Numbered from the stretch's first letter, positions 44,578-54,089 are shown. The stretch: DNA of 64,000 nucleotides from JBHELB01 sp041859045 (GCA_041859045.1 JBHELB010000057.1:124001-188000), one strand, 5' to 3'. The notes: a model not told the origin generated them from the sequence alone. A program made the numbers and translations.

Positions 44578-45833
44578 GATGCGCTCGCGCCACCGCTAGT
44601 TTCTGGCGCGGTCGCTTCTTTGTCGTCGAGAATTCTCAACGCGCCACCGGGAACCACCCGCACCTGACCATCCACGACGACGGTTTCGCCTGCGGCAAGA
44701 CCGCTCGCGATCACGACCTCGTCGCCGAATTCGAAATCCACCACGACGGGCCGCAACTCGGCCTTCATGTCGGCCGTGACGACGAACACGTGCTCCCCGT
44801 TTTGGTCGGGACTCACCGCGCGCGAGGGCACCACCACCGCGTCAGCGCGTTGCGACAGCCCAATGCGTACACTGACGAACTGGCCCGGCCAGAGGCGGCC
44901 ATCCTGGTTCGGGTACGTGGCTTTCATGCGAATGGTGCCGGTCGCGGTACCCACTTGGTTGTCGATGAACGCCAGCGCGCCCGCCACGGGCTTATCCTCT
45001 TCGCCCCGTAACAACGCGTCAACCGTCACAGTCCCTTCGGAGAAACGTTTTCTTAACTCCGACAAACTGGACTCCGGCACGGTGAACGTGACGTAAATCG
45101 GCTCAATTTGCGTCACCGTCACCAGCCCCTGCGTGTCGTTGGCCTTTGCGAGATTCCCCGGATGCACCAGCAGGCTGCCCGAGCGACCATCCATTGGCGC
45201 GCGAATCGTACAATAGTCCAATTGCAGCCGCGCCTCGTCCACGGCTGCCCGCGCACTGCGCACCGCCTCGTCCGCGGATTTCGCCGCGGCAACGTCCGCC
45301 TGGGCCGCCGCCTGGGCCGACTTCTGAGCGGTCTGCGACACGTCGAATTCCTGCTGCGAGATCGTGCCGCGCTCGACAAGCACTTTGTCGCGGTCATATT
45401 CCTTGTTGGCGTTATCGGCCTGCGCCTCCGTTCGACGCGCGCCAGCGCGAGCCTGCTCCGCCTGTGCCAGCGCCTTGGAAAGGTTGGCTTCCGCTTCTTT
45501 CAACGCGGCTTCATACGGGCGTGGATCGATATTGAACAGGACCTGATCTTTCCTGACGAGATCTCCTTCTTTGAATCCGGCTGAGAGCAGTACGCCATTG
45601 ACTTGTGACTTCACAACGACGGTGGAATAAGCCTCCACAGCGCCCACCGCGTTCAGCAATATCGGGACTGTCTTGCTCTCGGCTTGGACTACGCGCACCG
45701 GGGCGGGCATCGCGCCCGGACCGCCGGGTTTCCCAGTGCCGGAGGCGGTGGTGGCGGGTTTGCCGCAGGCCGTTACAAGCAGCGTGCAGAGAATCGCCAG
45801 GGAAAACGCACCACGCGTAACGCGCATGCTCAT
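44574..45833 (-). CDS. RND efflux periplasmic adaptor lipoprotein (MdtA-like)
   Basis: 419 residues. Signal peptide with lipobox LLVTAC, so the protein is lipid-anchored. Then a short linker, a biotinyl-lipoyl barrel half (AYSTVVVKSQVNGVLLSAGFKEGD), a long coiled-coil hairpin rich in Ala/Glu/Arg (about 100-190), the returning lipoyl half, and beta-barrel and membrane-proximal domains. It links the RND pump to TolC. ATG 45833 follows GAAGGAG and lies five bases before the TolC stop; the longer frame to 45908 would overlap that gene. Confidence 0.94.
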   Translation of the reverse strand: MSMRVTRGAFSLAILCTLLVTACGKPATTASGTGKPGGPGAMPAPVRVVQAESKTVPILLNAVGAVEAYSTVVVKSQVNGVLLSAGFKEGDLVRKDQVLFNIDPRPYEAALKEAEANLSKALAQAEQARAGARRTEAQADNANKEYDRDKVLVERGTISQQEFDVSQTAQKSAQAAAQADVAAAKSADEAVRSARAAVDEARLQLDYCTIRAPMDGRSGSLLVHPGNLAKANDTQGLVTVTQIEPIYVTFTVPESSLSELRKRFSEGTVTVDALLRGEEDKPVAGALAFIDNQVGTATGTIRMKATYPNQDGRLWPGQFVSVRIGLSQRADAVVVPSRAVSPDQNGEHVFVVTADMKAELRPVVVDFEFGDEVVIASGLAAGETVVVDGQVRVVPGGALRILDDKEATAPETSGGASAS

Positions 45834-45837
45834 CGTG

Positions 45838-47562
45838 TCAGTCTCCTTCGGTCGCCGAGGATTCGAAGCGGATACCGCGTCGTTCGAGTAAAGTACCCTC
45901 GGCCGCATAAAGGGCCGTCAGGGCCTCGATATATCCAATACGCGCAGCGGTTTCGTCCAGGCGCGCTTGAATCACGTCACGCTGCACGAGCAACACGTCG
46001 TAGTTGGTCGTGCGTCCCACCGCATTGCGATCTTGCGCCACGCGCAACTGCTCGATGCGGTTTCGCAAGGCCTCCTGCATGGCCTGCGTACGTTGCCACT
46101 GGCTTTCCGTCGCCACAGCCGCCTGGCGCGCCTGCGCAGAGATCGTCAGTTCCAGCGCCGTCAAAGAACGCTCGCCCTGCGTCTGCGACAGTTGCGCACG
46201 CTCATTGCGCGCGCGCTCCGCCCGGTTCAACAGGGGCATAGAGAAGTTCAGTCCCACTTCGGCATTGTCATAGTCGCCGCTATCGAAATAGCGCGTCGCG
46301 CCCGACTTCGTCGCACCACGGCTCGTTCGGCCATACGCAGCCGTCAAGTCGAGACGTGGCCAAAGGTCGTTTCTTGTCTTCTCTGCATCGATCTCCAGAT
46401 TGGCGACCTGCAGCTGCGCTTGCGCTAGTTCTGGACGGTACTGCCGCGCCAGTTGGTCGCTCGATTCTGGATCCAGCGCAACATGGGAAAGCTCAGGGGG
46501 ATCGATCGCGGTGAAATGCAGTTTCCAGCGGTTACCCCCCGCAGGATTCAGAAGCTCAATGAGCGTCAGTTCCGTCTGGCGAACCTGGGCCCGCGCGGTG
46601 GCCAAGTCCGCGTGACGCGCGGCCTTCTCCGCCTGTGCCGCCGTTACGTCGCCCTCAATCGCCTTACCCACCGAAAAAAGATCCTGATTGCGGCGCAGTT
46701 GCTCTTCCGCCAATTGCAGGCCAAACTCGCGGATCGCGAGGGTTTCCTTCGCCAGCACGAACTCCCAATACGTCGTCTCGACCTCACGTACCGTCGCCAA
46801 CACCGACGCGCGAAACGCGTGGACGCTCGCGGCCTCGCGATTCCGCGCCTGACGCAAGGTCGCCAAATTCACCGGAAGGCCCGCGCCCTTCAGCAGTGCT
46901 TGCTGTACGCTGACCGCCCAACTGCCCTGGTAGTCGTTTGCCGCTTCGTTGATCTCTGTTGAGCTGATCGCGCCCGAGAGGAACACCTGCGTCCCCGTCG
47001 GGAGCGTTTCGGAAATACCCATCGTGCCAGCGGTGCTCTCCGTCTTGGTGACCGGGCGCTCGGGCGCCTGCGCCGCCGCGTTCAATTGCTCGAGCACCGA
47101 AAGAAGTTGGAGTGTTTGCGTCGCCAAACTCGCCGTGGGATCGACAGTACTTCCCGCAGACTGCGTCAGCACGCCGCTGGTGCTGCGCTTGGGCAACGCA
47201 CCCAGTCGCGTGTCTTGTCCGGTCGATACCGTGGCCATCAAGACCGGATCAAATGCCGCGCGCGCCTCGGGCACATAGGTCGCCGCGATACGCGGGTTCA
47301 GGCGCGCGACTTCAAGGCTCAAGTTGTTGGAGAGTGCCGTCAACAGCGCGCCGTCACGGCTCAGCGGGACTGGTTCGGAAGGCGCGTCGTCGGTGTGAAT
47401 GGCAAGAGGCGTTGCGCGCTTCTCCAGCGGCTCGACTACCGGAAGCGCCTCCTGTGTCACCGGATTAGGCGCGGGAGACGTCGAGGCGGTATGAGGACCC
47501 GGCGTAGCGCATCCCGCTACATAGACGATCAAGCATACAGCAGCTAATCGCAGACTACTCAT
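45838..47562 (-). CDS. TolC/OprM-type outer-membrane efflux lipoprotein
   Basis: 574 residues. Signal and lipobox YVAGC near residue 17, so it is of the lipid-anchored OprM kind. A Pro/Thr-rich N-terminal region is followed by two OEP repeats with long heptad-like helices (QLRRNQDLFSVGKAIEGDV; ERARNERAQLSQTQ). It forms the outer-membrane channel for the pump encoded downstream. The N-terminus is longer than in typical TolC. ATG 47562 lacks a ribosome-binding site; an in-frame GTG at 47619 behind GGAGGG is possible but would displace the lipobox. Confidence 0.9.
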   Translation of the reverse strand: MSSLRLAAVCLIVYVAGCATPGPHTASTSPAPNPVTQEALPVVEPLEKRATPLAIHTDDAPSEPVPLSRDGALLTALSNNLSLEVARLNPRIAATYVPEARAAFDPVLMATVSTGQDTRLGALPKRSTSGVLTQSAGSTVDPTASLATQTLQLLSVLEQLNAAAQAPERPVTKTESTAGTMGISETLPTGTQVFLSGAISSTEINEAANDYQGSWAVSVQQALLKGAGLPVNLATLRQARNREAASVHAFRASVLATVREVETTYWEFVLAKETLAIREFGLQLAEEQLRRNQDLFSVGKAIEGDVTAAQAEKAARHADLATARAQVRQTELTLIELLNPAGGNRWKLHFTAIDPPELSHVALDPESSDQLARQYRPELAQAQLQVANLEIDAEKTRNDLWPRLDLTAAYGRTSRGATKSGATRYFDSGDYDNAEVGLNFSMPLLNRAERARNERAQLSQTQGERSLTALELTISAQARQAAVATESQWQRTQAMQEALRNRIEQLRVAQDRNAVGRTTNYDVLLVQRDVIQARLDETAARIGYIEALTALYAAEGTLLERRGIRFESSATEGD

Positions 47563-47649
47563 AGGAAGGATATGGTAGCAGAACGTACTCGAAGTACGGT
47601 AACGATACAGCGTGTTCACCCACGAACCCTCGTCCCTCCGATGCTCAAG

Positions 47650-47678
47650 TTGACCCCGTTGGCGGTTTCACGTATTCT
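47650..47678 (+). promoter_or_regulatory. tRNA-Arg promoter
   Basis: TTGACC (47650-47655), 17 bases, TATTCT (47673-47678). The predicted start near 47685 is about 12 bases before the tRNA. Confidence 0.65.
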
Positions 47679-47696
47679 TCGCCTGTTCTCGCCTGT

Positions 47697-47771
47697 GCCC
47701 CGATAGTTCAGTGGATAGAACAAGTCCCTCCTAAGGACTAGACATGGGTTCGATTCCCGTTCGGGGTACCA
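47697..47771 (+). tRNA. tRNA-Arg (CCU)
   Basis: 75 bases with encoded CCA. Acceptor GCCCCGA/TCGGGGT (one G-U) and discriminator A. Anticodon stem AGTCC/GGACT encloses CTCCTAA, giving CCT at 47730-47732. The T arm contains GGGTTCGATTCCC. It is convergent with the PH-like gene, about 35 bases away. Confidence 0.95.
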
Positions 47772-47806
47772 TCCTTCTACCAGTCATGGCAATAATAGAC
47801 AGGAAC

Positions 47807-48898
47807 TTATGCGCATTTCGGGGTGTGCTGCGCGCAAGCCTGAAGAAATGCCTCCGGCTCATCGGGAGAGAGGACCCAAGGGAGAGCATTGGTGCGGAGA
47901 ATGACCAGCCGGTCGCGGCGGGTCAGGCAGGCATGGTGTTGTCCCAATGGCTTGCTCCAGTATAAGCCGAAATACCCCAGGTACCCCCCGACGCCACACA
48001 CACGCATTGCCCATGCGAAGTCCTCGGGTTTGCCGAGTTCAACCGAACGGATTTCGTCCCAGCGAAGAAGCTTATTGCCGAGTCGGCGCACGATCTCGAC
48101 TCCCGTAGGCGTGACGCGATAGCCGCGCGGGGCGTAGAGGCCGCAGATCATGAGCGACAGCGCAAGGATAAGCGTCACGCCGCCAGCCGCGATGGCGATG
48201 GGCAGAGGGGCCGCGCCGGAAAGCCGCGTCGCGCCGAAGTAGAGCACCAAGGGGGGTAGAACGACAACGAGCCACACAAGACGCGTCACCACGACCGCTA
48301 CATGGTCCATCGTGGCGGAGAATGCGAGGCCATCATGGATGGGGGAATTCATATTGCCCTCCTTGCCGATATGCGGTGCGCAGGCATCGAGAAACGCTTC
48401 TGAATTATCAGGCGAAAGGACCCAGGGAAGACCATTCGTACGCAGAATAACGACGCGGTCTCGGCGGGTGAGGCAGCAACGGTACAGGCCCAGAGTCCGA
48501 TTCGCGTACAGTCCATAGTAGCCCTTGTGGCCATCCACCCCGCAGATGCGGACATCCAGGGCAAAATCCCCGGGACGACCATGCTCTACGGCATGAATGC
48601 GGCTCCAGGCAATGGTCTTGCCGCCGATTTTTCGCTCCACGACTACGCCATGTGTGGTGACGCTATATCCGTGTGGCGCAAAGAGTCCGCATATCCAGAG
48701 AAGAAGGATGATACACGGCGCCAACACGCCGAAGCCGCCCAGAATCGGCCAAGCCGGAATATGTTCCGAGAGGAGCAGTATGCCCAGGATTATGAGCAAC
48801 GGGGTGAATACGATGAGTGCAATTATTCGTGTGGCAAAGGTCTCGTCGTGGTTTACTGACCCCGGAAAGTAAATCTTCTCGCTTGGTTCAGAACTCAC
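47807..48898 (-). CDS. Membrane protein with two tandem PH-like modules (internal duplication)
   Basis: 363 residues in two homologous halves (about 20-180 and 190-360). Each has two membrane helices, then a beta-rich module starting (W/M)ICGL(F/Y)AP(H/R)GY and including a DF-AWAMR(V)CGVGG-type strand, CLTRRDR(V/L)VILRTN and LPWVLSPD. The modules resemble bacterial PH domains found in YdbS-like membrane proteins, but that assignment is tentative. Similarity between halves is high enough to suggest a recent duplication within the gene. It is not close to its neighbours in function; glnA lies upstream on the same strand. Confidence 0.75.
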   Translation of the reverse strand: MSSEPSEKIYFPGSVNHDETFATRIIALIVFTPLLIILGILLLSEHIPAWPILGGFGVLAPCIILLLWICGLFAPHGYSVTTHGVVVERKIGGKTIAWSRIHAVEHGRPGDFALDVRICGVDGHKGYYGLYANRTLGLYRCCLTRRDRVVILRTNGLPWVLSPDNSEAFLDACAPHIGKEGNMNSPIHDGLAFSATMDHVAVVVTRLVWLVVVLPPLVLYFGATRLSGAAPLPIAIAAGGVTLILALSLMICGLYAPRGYRVTPTGVEIVRRLGNKLLRWDEIRSVELGKPEDFAWAMRVCGVGGYLGYFGLYWSKPLGQHHACLTRRDRLVILRTNALPWVLSPDEPEAFLQACAQHTPKCA

Positions 48899-48957
48899 AC
48901 GATCTTCCTCTGCTGCCAGTTTTATCCTAGCACTTTGATTTGTTCGATTCTAGAGGT

Positions 48958-48994
48958 GAAAAAAGCTGAGGCCCGCCAGGGGAGGCGGGCCTCA
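48958..48994 (-). terminator. Intrinsic terminator of glnB-glnA
   Basis: On the minus strand TGAGGCCCGCC/GGCGGGCCTCA (48994-48967) is a perfect 11-base-pair stem with a six-base loop, followed by six T's (48964-48959). It starts 26 bases after the glnA stop. Confidence 0.93.
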
Positions 48995-49020
48995 GAGGAT
49001 GCGTAGGGAGCGAGGTCGGT

Positions 49021-50445
49021 TTAGATGTCGTAGTACAGGAAGAACTCATACGGATGCGGGCGTAGGTTGACCGGCATCACTTCCGAATTCCACTTGTAGT
49101 CGATCCAGGTTTCCACGACGTCCTTGGTGAACACGTCGCCCTTCAGCAGGAAGTCGTGATCGTTCTCAAGGTACTTGAGCGACTCGGCCAAGCTGCCCGG
49201 CGCCTGCGGCACCTTTGCCTTCTCGGCCGCGGGCAGATCGTACAGGTCTTTGTCGAGCGCCACACCCGGGTCGATCTTGTTCTGGATACCGTCGAGACCG
49301 GCCATCATCATTGCCGCAAACGCGAGGTACGGGTTGCAGCTGGGATCCGGCACGCGGTATTCGACACGCTTGGCCTTCGGGCTCGGCGAGTACATCGGGA
49401 TACGGCAGCAGGCGCTGCGGTTGCGGCTCGAGTACGCCAGGTTCACCGGCGCTTCGTAGCCCGGCACCAGACGCTTGTAGGAGTTCGTCGTCGGGTTGGT
49501 CAGGGCGCACAGGGCCGGGGCGTGCTTCAGCAGACCGCCGATGTACCACAGGGCTTCCTGGCTCAGACCGGCGTACTTGTCACCCGCGAAGGTGTTCTTG
49601 CCGTTCTTCCAGATGCTCATGTGGCAGTGCATGCCCGAACCGTTGTCGCCGAACAGCGGCTTCGGCATGAAGGTAACGGTCTTGCCGGCCTGCTTCGCCG
49701 TATTCTTGATGATGTACTTGTACAGCGTCAGGTCGTCGGCCATCGTCGTCAGCGGCGAGAAGCGCAGGTCGATTTCCGCCTGGCCGGCCGTGGCGACTTC
49801 GTGGTGGTGGCATTCGACGTTCAAGCCGCACGCCAGCATGTTCTCGACCATGCGGCTGCGCAGGTCCTGCTGCGAGTCGGCCGGCGCGGTGGGGAAGTAG
49901 CCTTCCTTGTGACGCAGCTTGTAGCCCAGGTTCGGGTACTCTTCGCGGCCCGTGTTCCACACGCCTTCCACGCTGTCGATGAAGTAGTAGTTGCTGTACG
50001 CGTTCGAGTCGTAGCGGATGTCGTCGAAAATGAAGAACTCCGCTTCCGGCCCGAAGAAGATCGTGTCGCCGAGGCCGGTCGTGATCAGGTAGTTCTCGGC
50101 CTTCTGGGCGATGTTACGCGGGCAGCGCGAATAGCGCTCCTTCGTGATCGGGTCCAGGATGTTGCAGTACAGAATCAGGGTCTTGTGTTCCGTGAAGGGA
50201 TCCATCGTCGCGGTGGCGGGATCCGGCATCACGAGCATGTCGGACTCGTTGATCGCCTGCCAGCCGCGGATACTCGAGCCGTCAAACCCGAGCCCGTCTT
50301 CGAACAGTTCGGCCTCGAATTCCGCCGCGGGAATGGAAAAATGCTGCATCAGCCCAGGGAAGTCCATGAAGCGGAAATCGATAAACTTCACTTCTTCCTT
50401 TTCTACTAGGGCCACAACGTCCTTAGGGCTCAAGTCTCTCTTCAT
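49021..50445 (-). CDS. glnA: Glutamine synthetase, type I
   Basis: 474 residues. GS joins ammonia to glutamate with ATP and is the main route of nitrogen assimilation. The N-terminal beta-grasp (VKFIDFRFMDFPGLMQHF), catalytic motifs (GFDGSSIRGW, HHEVATAGQAEI, NGSGMHCHMSIW) and the adenylylation site Y402 in DLYDLPAA are present. It is therefore of the GS-I-beta kind, switched by adenylylation. The stop lies 26 bases before a strong terminator. The PII gene lies 35 bases upstream on the same strand, so the two probably form one nitrogen-control operon. Confidence 0.97.
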   Translation of the reverse strand: MKRDLSPKDVVALVEKEEVKFIDFRFMDFPGLMQHFSIPAAEFEAELFEDGLGFDGSSIRGWQAINESDMLVMPDPATATMDPFTEHKTLILYCNILDPITKERYSRCPRNIAQKAENYLITTGLGDTIFFGPEAEFFIFDDIRYDSNAYSNYYFIDSVEGVWNTGREEYPNLGYKLRHKEGYFPTAPADSQQDLRSRMVENMLACGLNVECHHHEVATAGQAEIDLRFSPLTTMADDLTLYKYIIKNTAKQAGKTVTFMPKPLFGDNGSGMHCHMSIWKNGKNTFAGDKYAGLSQEALWYIGGLLKHAPALCALTNPTTNSYKRLVPGYEAPVNLAYSSRNRSACCRIPMYSPSPKAKRVEYRVPDPSCNPYLAFAAMMMAGLDGIQNKIDPGVALDKDLYDLPAAEKAKVPQAPGSLAESLKYLENDHDFLLKGDVFTKDVVETWIDYKWNSEVMPVNLRPHPYEFFLYYDI

Positions 50446-50480
50446 GGTTTCCTCCAGCTCCAGTTCTCACGCCAATCTCA

Positions 50481-50822
50481 CTACGAGATGGCAATATCGC
50501 CCGACTCACCAGTTCGGATACGGATCGCTTCATCCACCGGCGACACGAAAATCTTTCCGTCGCCGATCCGGCCGGTCGAAGCCGCCTTGATGATGGCCTC
50601 CACCACTTGGGGGCACACCGTATCCGTTACAAACACTTCCAGCTTCACCTTGGGAAGGAACTCCACCACGTATTCAGCGCCGCGGTAGAGTTCTTTATGT
50701 CCCTTCTGACGGCCGAAACCCTTCACTTCGGTTACCGTCATGCCCGTGATACCCACGTTCGCCAGGGCCTCTTTCACTTCCTCCAACTTAAACGGCTTGA
50801 TGATCGCTTCGACTTTCTTCAT
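50481..50822 (-). CDS. glnB: Nitrogen regulatory protein PII
   Basis: 113 residues, the standard PII size. PII trimers sense 2-oxoglutarate and ATP/ADP and control GS and other nitrogen proteins. The T-loop contains Y51 in ELYRGAEYVVEFLPK, the uridylylation site; the C-terminal ATP-binding loop TGRIGDGKIFV is intact. The frame is open to 50954, but GGAGG before ATG 50822 fixes the start. It is first in an operon with glnA. GlnB and GlnK cannot be told apart from sequence alone; the glnA neighbourhood favours a GS-regulating role. Confidence 0.96.
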   Translation of the reverse strand: MKKVEAIIKPFKLEEVKEALANVGITGMTVTEVKGFGRQKGHKELYRGAEYVVEFLPKVKLEVFVTDTVCPQVVEAIIKAASTGRIGDGKIFVSPVDEAIRIRTGESGDIAIS

Positions 50823-50854
50823 GGTCCATCCTCCAAGCATCAGGTAATTAACGG

Positions 50855-50883
50855 AGTATATCGAAACGATCTTAGCCCCGCAA
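50855..50883 (-). promoter_or_regulatory. Sigma-70-like promoter of glnB-glnA
   Basis: On the minus strand TTGCGG (50883-50878), 17 bases, then TATACT (50860-50855). The predicted start is about 26 bases before the glnB ATG. No sigma-54 element was seen here, so nitrogen control would have to act through PII and adenylylation rather than this promoter. Confidence 0.6.
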
Positions 50884-51260
50884 TTGTGGGTACGATTCCG
50901 GTCCCGGACACGTGGCTGGCACACAGTGGCCGAGTGGCTCAGAGATAGCAACAACTGTGCCGAGCATGGTCACAGTAGGAATTCCATCAAAAATGGCTTA
51001 ATTCCCCCTTGGGGCGTTGATTTTCTTCAAGAGATGTCCTCAGCGGCGCTACAAGAGCGTGGCAGTAGACAAGATGTTGCTACAAATTGGTAGGAATGCT
51101 CGCGCGCATAACCGCTCCGGTACAGACTTGAAACACGCCCATACAGTGTCAGGAGCGTCGCAAACTTTAGGGAGGCGACAAAACACAGTACGATGGCCAC
51201 CGGCAAAAGCACCAAATAGACTGCCCGTGTGTCTTGGAGTGCGGAGGAACTGAAGCCGCC
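50884..51260. other. Intergenic stretch before the sigma-factor gene
   Basis: About 375 bases without a convincing gene. It contains the upstream part of the glnB promoter region and a GGCACACAGT ... ACTGTGCC imperfect inverted pair (around 50918-50961) enclosing TGGCCGAGTGGCT, which resembles a tRNA D-arm but has no rest of a tRNA. No promoter for the sigma gene was identified with confidence. Confidence 0.5.
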
Positions 51261-54089
51261 ATGATGATTGATGCCTTACAGGATGCCCGGTTAGTCGGGA
51301 GCGCCCAGGCGGGCAATGAGTCTGCGTTCGCCGATCTGGTCAACGCGCACTACCGCGTGGTCTACGGTCTGGCCTACAGCAATCTCGGCGATTGGGCCGC
51401 CGCCGAGGACATCGCCCAGGAAACTTTCGTCGTTGCCTGGACGCACCTCAAGCATCTGCACACCCCGGCTGCGTTTGGGGGATGGCTGCGGCGCATCGCG
51501 CGGAACCTGACGTTCAACTGGCGGCGCTCGGCGAAGTACCGGCGTGCGCTTGAAGAGCGCCGCGACACGATCCCCGGTACAACGCCGTCGGCACCGGTTT
51601 CGCCTGAAGCCGCCGCCGAACACGCAGAGTCCCGCGCGGAGATTTGGAGCGCGCTGGAGGGCCTCTCGCCGGTCCTGCGCGAAGCGGTGACGTTGTACTA
51701 CCTAGAGGGCCGCTCGGTGGAGGAAGCCGCCCGCGCCCTGGATGTTACGCCCAACGCCATCAAGAAGCGCCTTCAGATGGCGCGCGGCCGGTTGCGGCGT
51801 CACTTTGAGGAACGCTGGCAGGCGGAAATGGAGGCCGAGCGTCGTCGTCTTGCCGACAGCGCGCCGCCCTCGCGCGGGGTGATGGCTCTGGTGGCGCTGG
51901 GGCCTGTGGATGCGAAATTTGCCTTACACGCCGCGACCGCGGCGCTAGCACAAGGACTGGGGGGCGTCTTTCAAACACTCGCCGTGGGAGGAGTCGTGAT
52001 GTCCGCCAAGAAACTTGGGCTCGCCTTCATCTTAGTGTTGCTGCTCATTTCGTTGTGGGTATTCCGTGACTCACTTCGTGCCGTACCTGCCGTCGAAACG
52101 TCAAACAACGGCGGTATTTCCCTAGCCGCGTCCGCGGAGACGACGCCCAGTTCGTTTTCGATGTCTGCGATGGGCTCAGACGCGTCTCTTGAGGCGACGG
52201 CTATCGCCGAGGTCACTTCCGCGCCGCCTGAGGGGGCCGAGGGTTCGGAGAGAGGCGTGGTGGCGGTGCAAGCTCCTGAGACAAGCGCAGAGGGTCCTGT
52301 GGGAGAGATTACCCTGTTCGGGCGAGTGAGTAACGACGAAGGAGAACCCATTGCCGCGTCGAATGTGATGGTGCTCGCGTTAGGGAAGGGGGCACCGCCG
52401 ATCGCGGAGGTTGCCATCAAGGCGATGGCCGGGGAAACTATTTGCGCTTTCGCCGAGAGCGATGAGAAAGGGAACTATGAGATCACGAACATCCCTTTTC
52501 CCGCCAGATACTGCATCGTGATTTCGGCGCGGAATTGTCTGAGCGCCACAAGCATATTTGCCCTTGAAAGCGCCACATTGCACACCGGCGCGAGGGTCGA
52601 ACACAGTGTTACGCTGCGGCCCGCGTTGACCATCGACGGAACTCTACTGAGCCCCAAAGGAGAGCCCGTCTCGGGAGCGGTGGTGAGTCTTGAAGCGCTT
52701 GTGACTCCCAACGGGGTGGGGGGCGGTGGTCGCGCCCCGATGACCTGTGCGGCGATTAGCGGCGCGGACGGTGGTTTTGCCCTGCCGGTTCCGTGTGAAG
52801 GCAAGGGACTTATCGGAGTGGACTCCCGCGCCTTTCCCCGCGCGGCATTCCCGGACGTCGAACTGGTAAATGGAAAGTCCTTGCTGCTTACATTGCCTGC
52901 GGCTGCGCGCATTCATGGACGTCTTTCACGCACGGACGGCCAGCCTGCGGCGGGATACCGAGTCGTTTTGTATTGTCGCATATCAATGGGGCCCTGGCGA
53001 GAGGATACGGAGGAGGTATCATCGGGCTTCTCCGCGACATCCAACTACCAGGAGTTTGTGACAGGGGTTGATGGCGCAGTGCGCGCTGAAGGACTGCTTT
53101 CCGGTCTGCCTTATTCAGCCGAGATAAAGCAATCCGACGGCCAGCTTCTCACCAGTGTCGAGATCGGGACGCTTGCGCCCGGCGAAGACCGGGAGTGGAA
53201 CTTCACCGTTGCCGATAATGTCGTCGTGACCGGCATGGTCCGTGGGGAGACGACCGGAGCACCGCTTGGCGGGATCACCGTCGAGTGTGTGCCGGTTGAG
53301 GGCGGACAGAAGGTTGCCGACGCGATGCAGCGCGTGGAAACAGGCGCGGACGGCCGTTTCACACTATCTGTTGCTCGCGGCGAGGGAGAGTATTCCCTTT
53401 CTCCAAAGTACGGTCGCGGCGGTATGTCCGCCGACGCACTGAACAGCACGAGCCGCGCGGCGGCGGTGACGTTGCGCAAGGGCTCCAATCCGCCCCTTAT
53501 GTTGACTCTCCCCGAGCCGTGGACCTGGACCGTCCCGGTCATTGACTCAGAGGGCAACGCAGTGCCCCACGTGTCGATAAGCGTAACGGAGAAGATCGGC
53601 GACTCTGGCAACTATGGGTATCAGCCCAAGTACACTCTGCAAGGCAGCGAGTACGTGCTGACAGGGCTTCCGCCGAACGCGGAGTTGTCGCTGTGGTTGA
53701 GTTATCCGCCAGGGTACGCGGACACCTATGTTGCGCCGCATGTGGGCAAGCCGGGCGAGGCGTTTCGCTCCGAGCCCGTCGTGATGCGCGATGCAACATC
53801 GATTCGCGCCACGTTGGTGGACAGCGATGGCAATCCGCTGGTGGGGTGGCAAGCCACACTCCGAACCGTTGAATCGCGAGACAAGATCATGCCGATTCTG
53901 AACGGCGTTGGGCCAGAAGGAAATGTGCTGTTTGAAAACCTACCCTCTTCTACGCCCCTGAGGTTCAGGATCGAGGCGCGCTCATCCGATGTCACACAGC
54001 CTCCGGTCTACGCCGAGACGGGCGAGGCGACGCTCGAGTCCGGTCAGACCTTCGACCTCGGCGTGGTCACGATGCTCGCGGAGGAGTAG
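51261..54089 (+). CDS. ECF sigma factor fused to TM helix and carboxypeptidase-regulatory-like repeats
   Basis: 942 residues. Residues 12-82 are sigma region 2 (GDWAAAEDIAQETFVVAW) and 129-181 region 4 (LPR-like LSPVLREAVTLYYLEGRSVEEAARALDV), an ECF sigma factor. A basic linker and hydrophobic region lead to a membrane helix near 252-269 (GLAFILVLLLISLWVF). Beyond it, about six beta-sandwich repeats of the carboxypeptidase-regulatory type recur (FGRVSNDEGEPIAASNVMV, GTLLSPKGEPVSGAVVSL, ATLVDSDGNPLVGWQATL). The sigma end must be cytoplasmic and the repeats outside. No anti-sigma gene is adjacent. Start ATG 51261 or 51264; GGAGG is rather far upstream. Confidence 0.9.
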   Translation: MMIDALQDARLVGSAQAGNESAFADLVNAHYRVVYGLAYSNLGDWAAAEDIAQETFVVAWTHLKHLHTPAAFGGWLRRIARNLTFNWRRSAKYRRALEERRDTIPGTTPSAPVSPEAAAEHAESRAEIWSALEGLSPVLREAVTLYYLEGRSVEEAARALDVTPNAIKKRLQMARGRLRRHFEERWQAEMEAERRRLADSAPPSRGVMALVALGPVDAKFALHAATAALAQGLGGVFQTLAVGGVVMSAKKLGLAFILVLLLISLWVFRDSLRAVPAVETSNNGGISLAASAETTPSSFSMSAMGSDASLEATAIAEVTSAPPEGAEGSERGVVAVQAPETSAEGPVGEITLFGRVSNDEGEPIAASNVMVLALGKGAPPIAEVAIKAMAGETICAFAESDEKGNYEITNIPFPARYCIVISARNCLSATSIFALESATLHTGARVEHSVTLRPALTIDGTLLSPKGEPVSGAVVSLEALVTPNGVGGGGRAPMTCAAISGADGGFALPVPCEGKGLIGVDSRAFPRAAFPDVELVNGKSLLLTLPAAARIHGRLSRTDGQPAAGYRVVLYCRISMGPWREDTEEVSSGFSATSNYQEFVTGVDGAVRAEGLLSGLPYSAEIKQSDGQLLTSVEIGTLAPGEDREWNFTVADNVVVTGMVRGETTGAPLGGITVECVPVEGGQKVADAMQRVETGADGRFTLSVARGEGEYSLSPKYGRGGMSADALNSTSRAAAVTLRKGSNPPLMLTLPEPWTWTVPVIDSEGNAVPHVSISVTEKIGDSGNYGYQPKYTLQGSEYVLTGLPPNAELSLWLSYPPGYADTYVAPHVGKPGEAFRSEPVVMRDATSIRATLVDSDGNPLVGWQATLRTVESRDKIMPILNGVGPEGNVLFENLPSSTPLRFRIEARSSDVTQPPVYAETGEATLESGQTFDLGVVTMLAEE

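Noticed and set aside
50918..50965. tRNA-like fragment (TGGCCGAGTGGCT) upstream of the sigma gene
   Set aside because: Only a D-arm-like stretch is present; no acceptor, anticodon or T arm can be folded around it.
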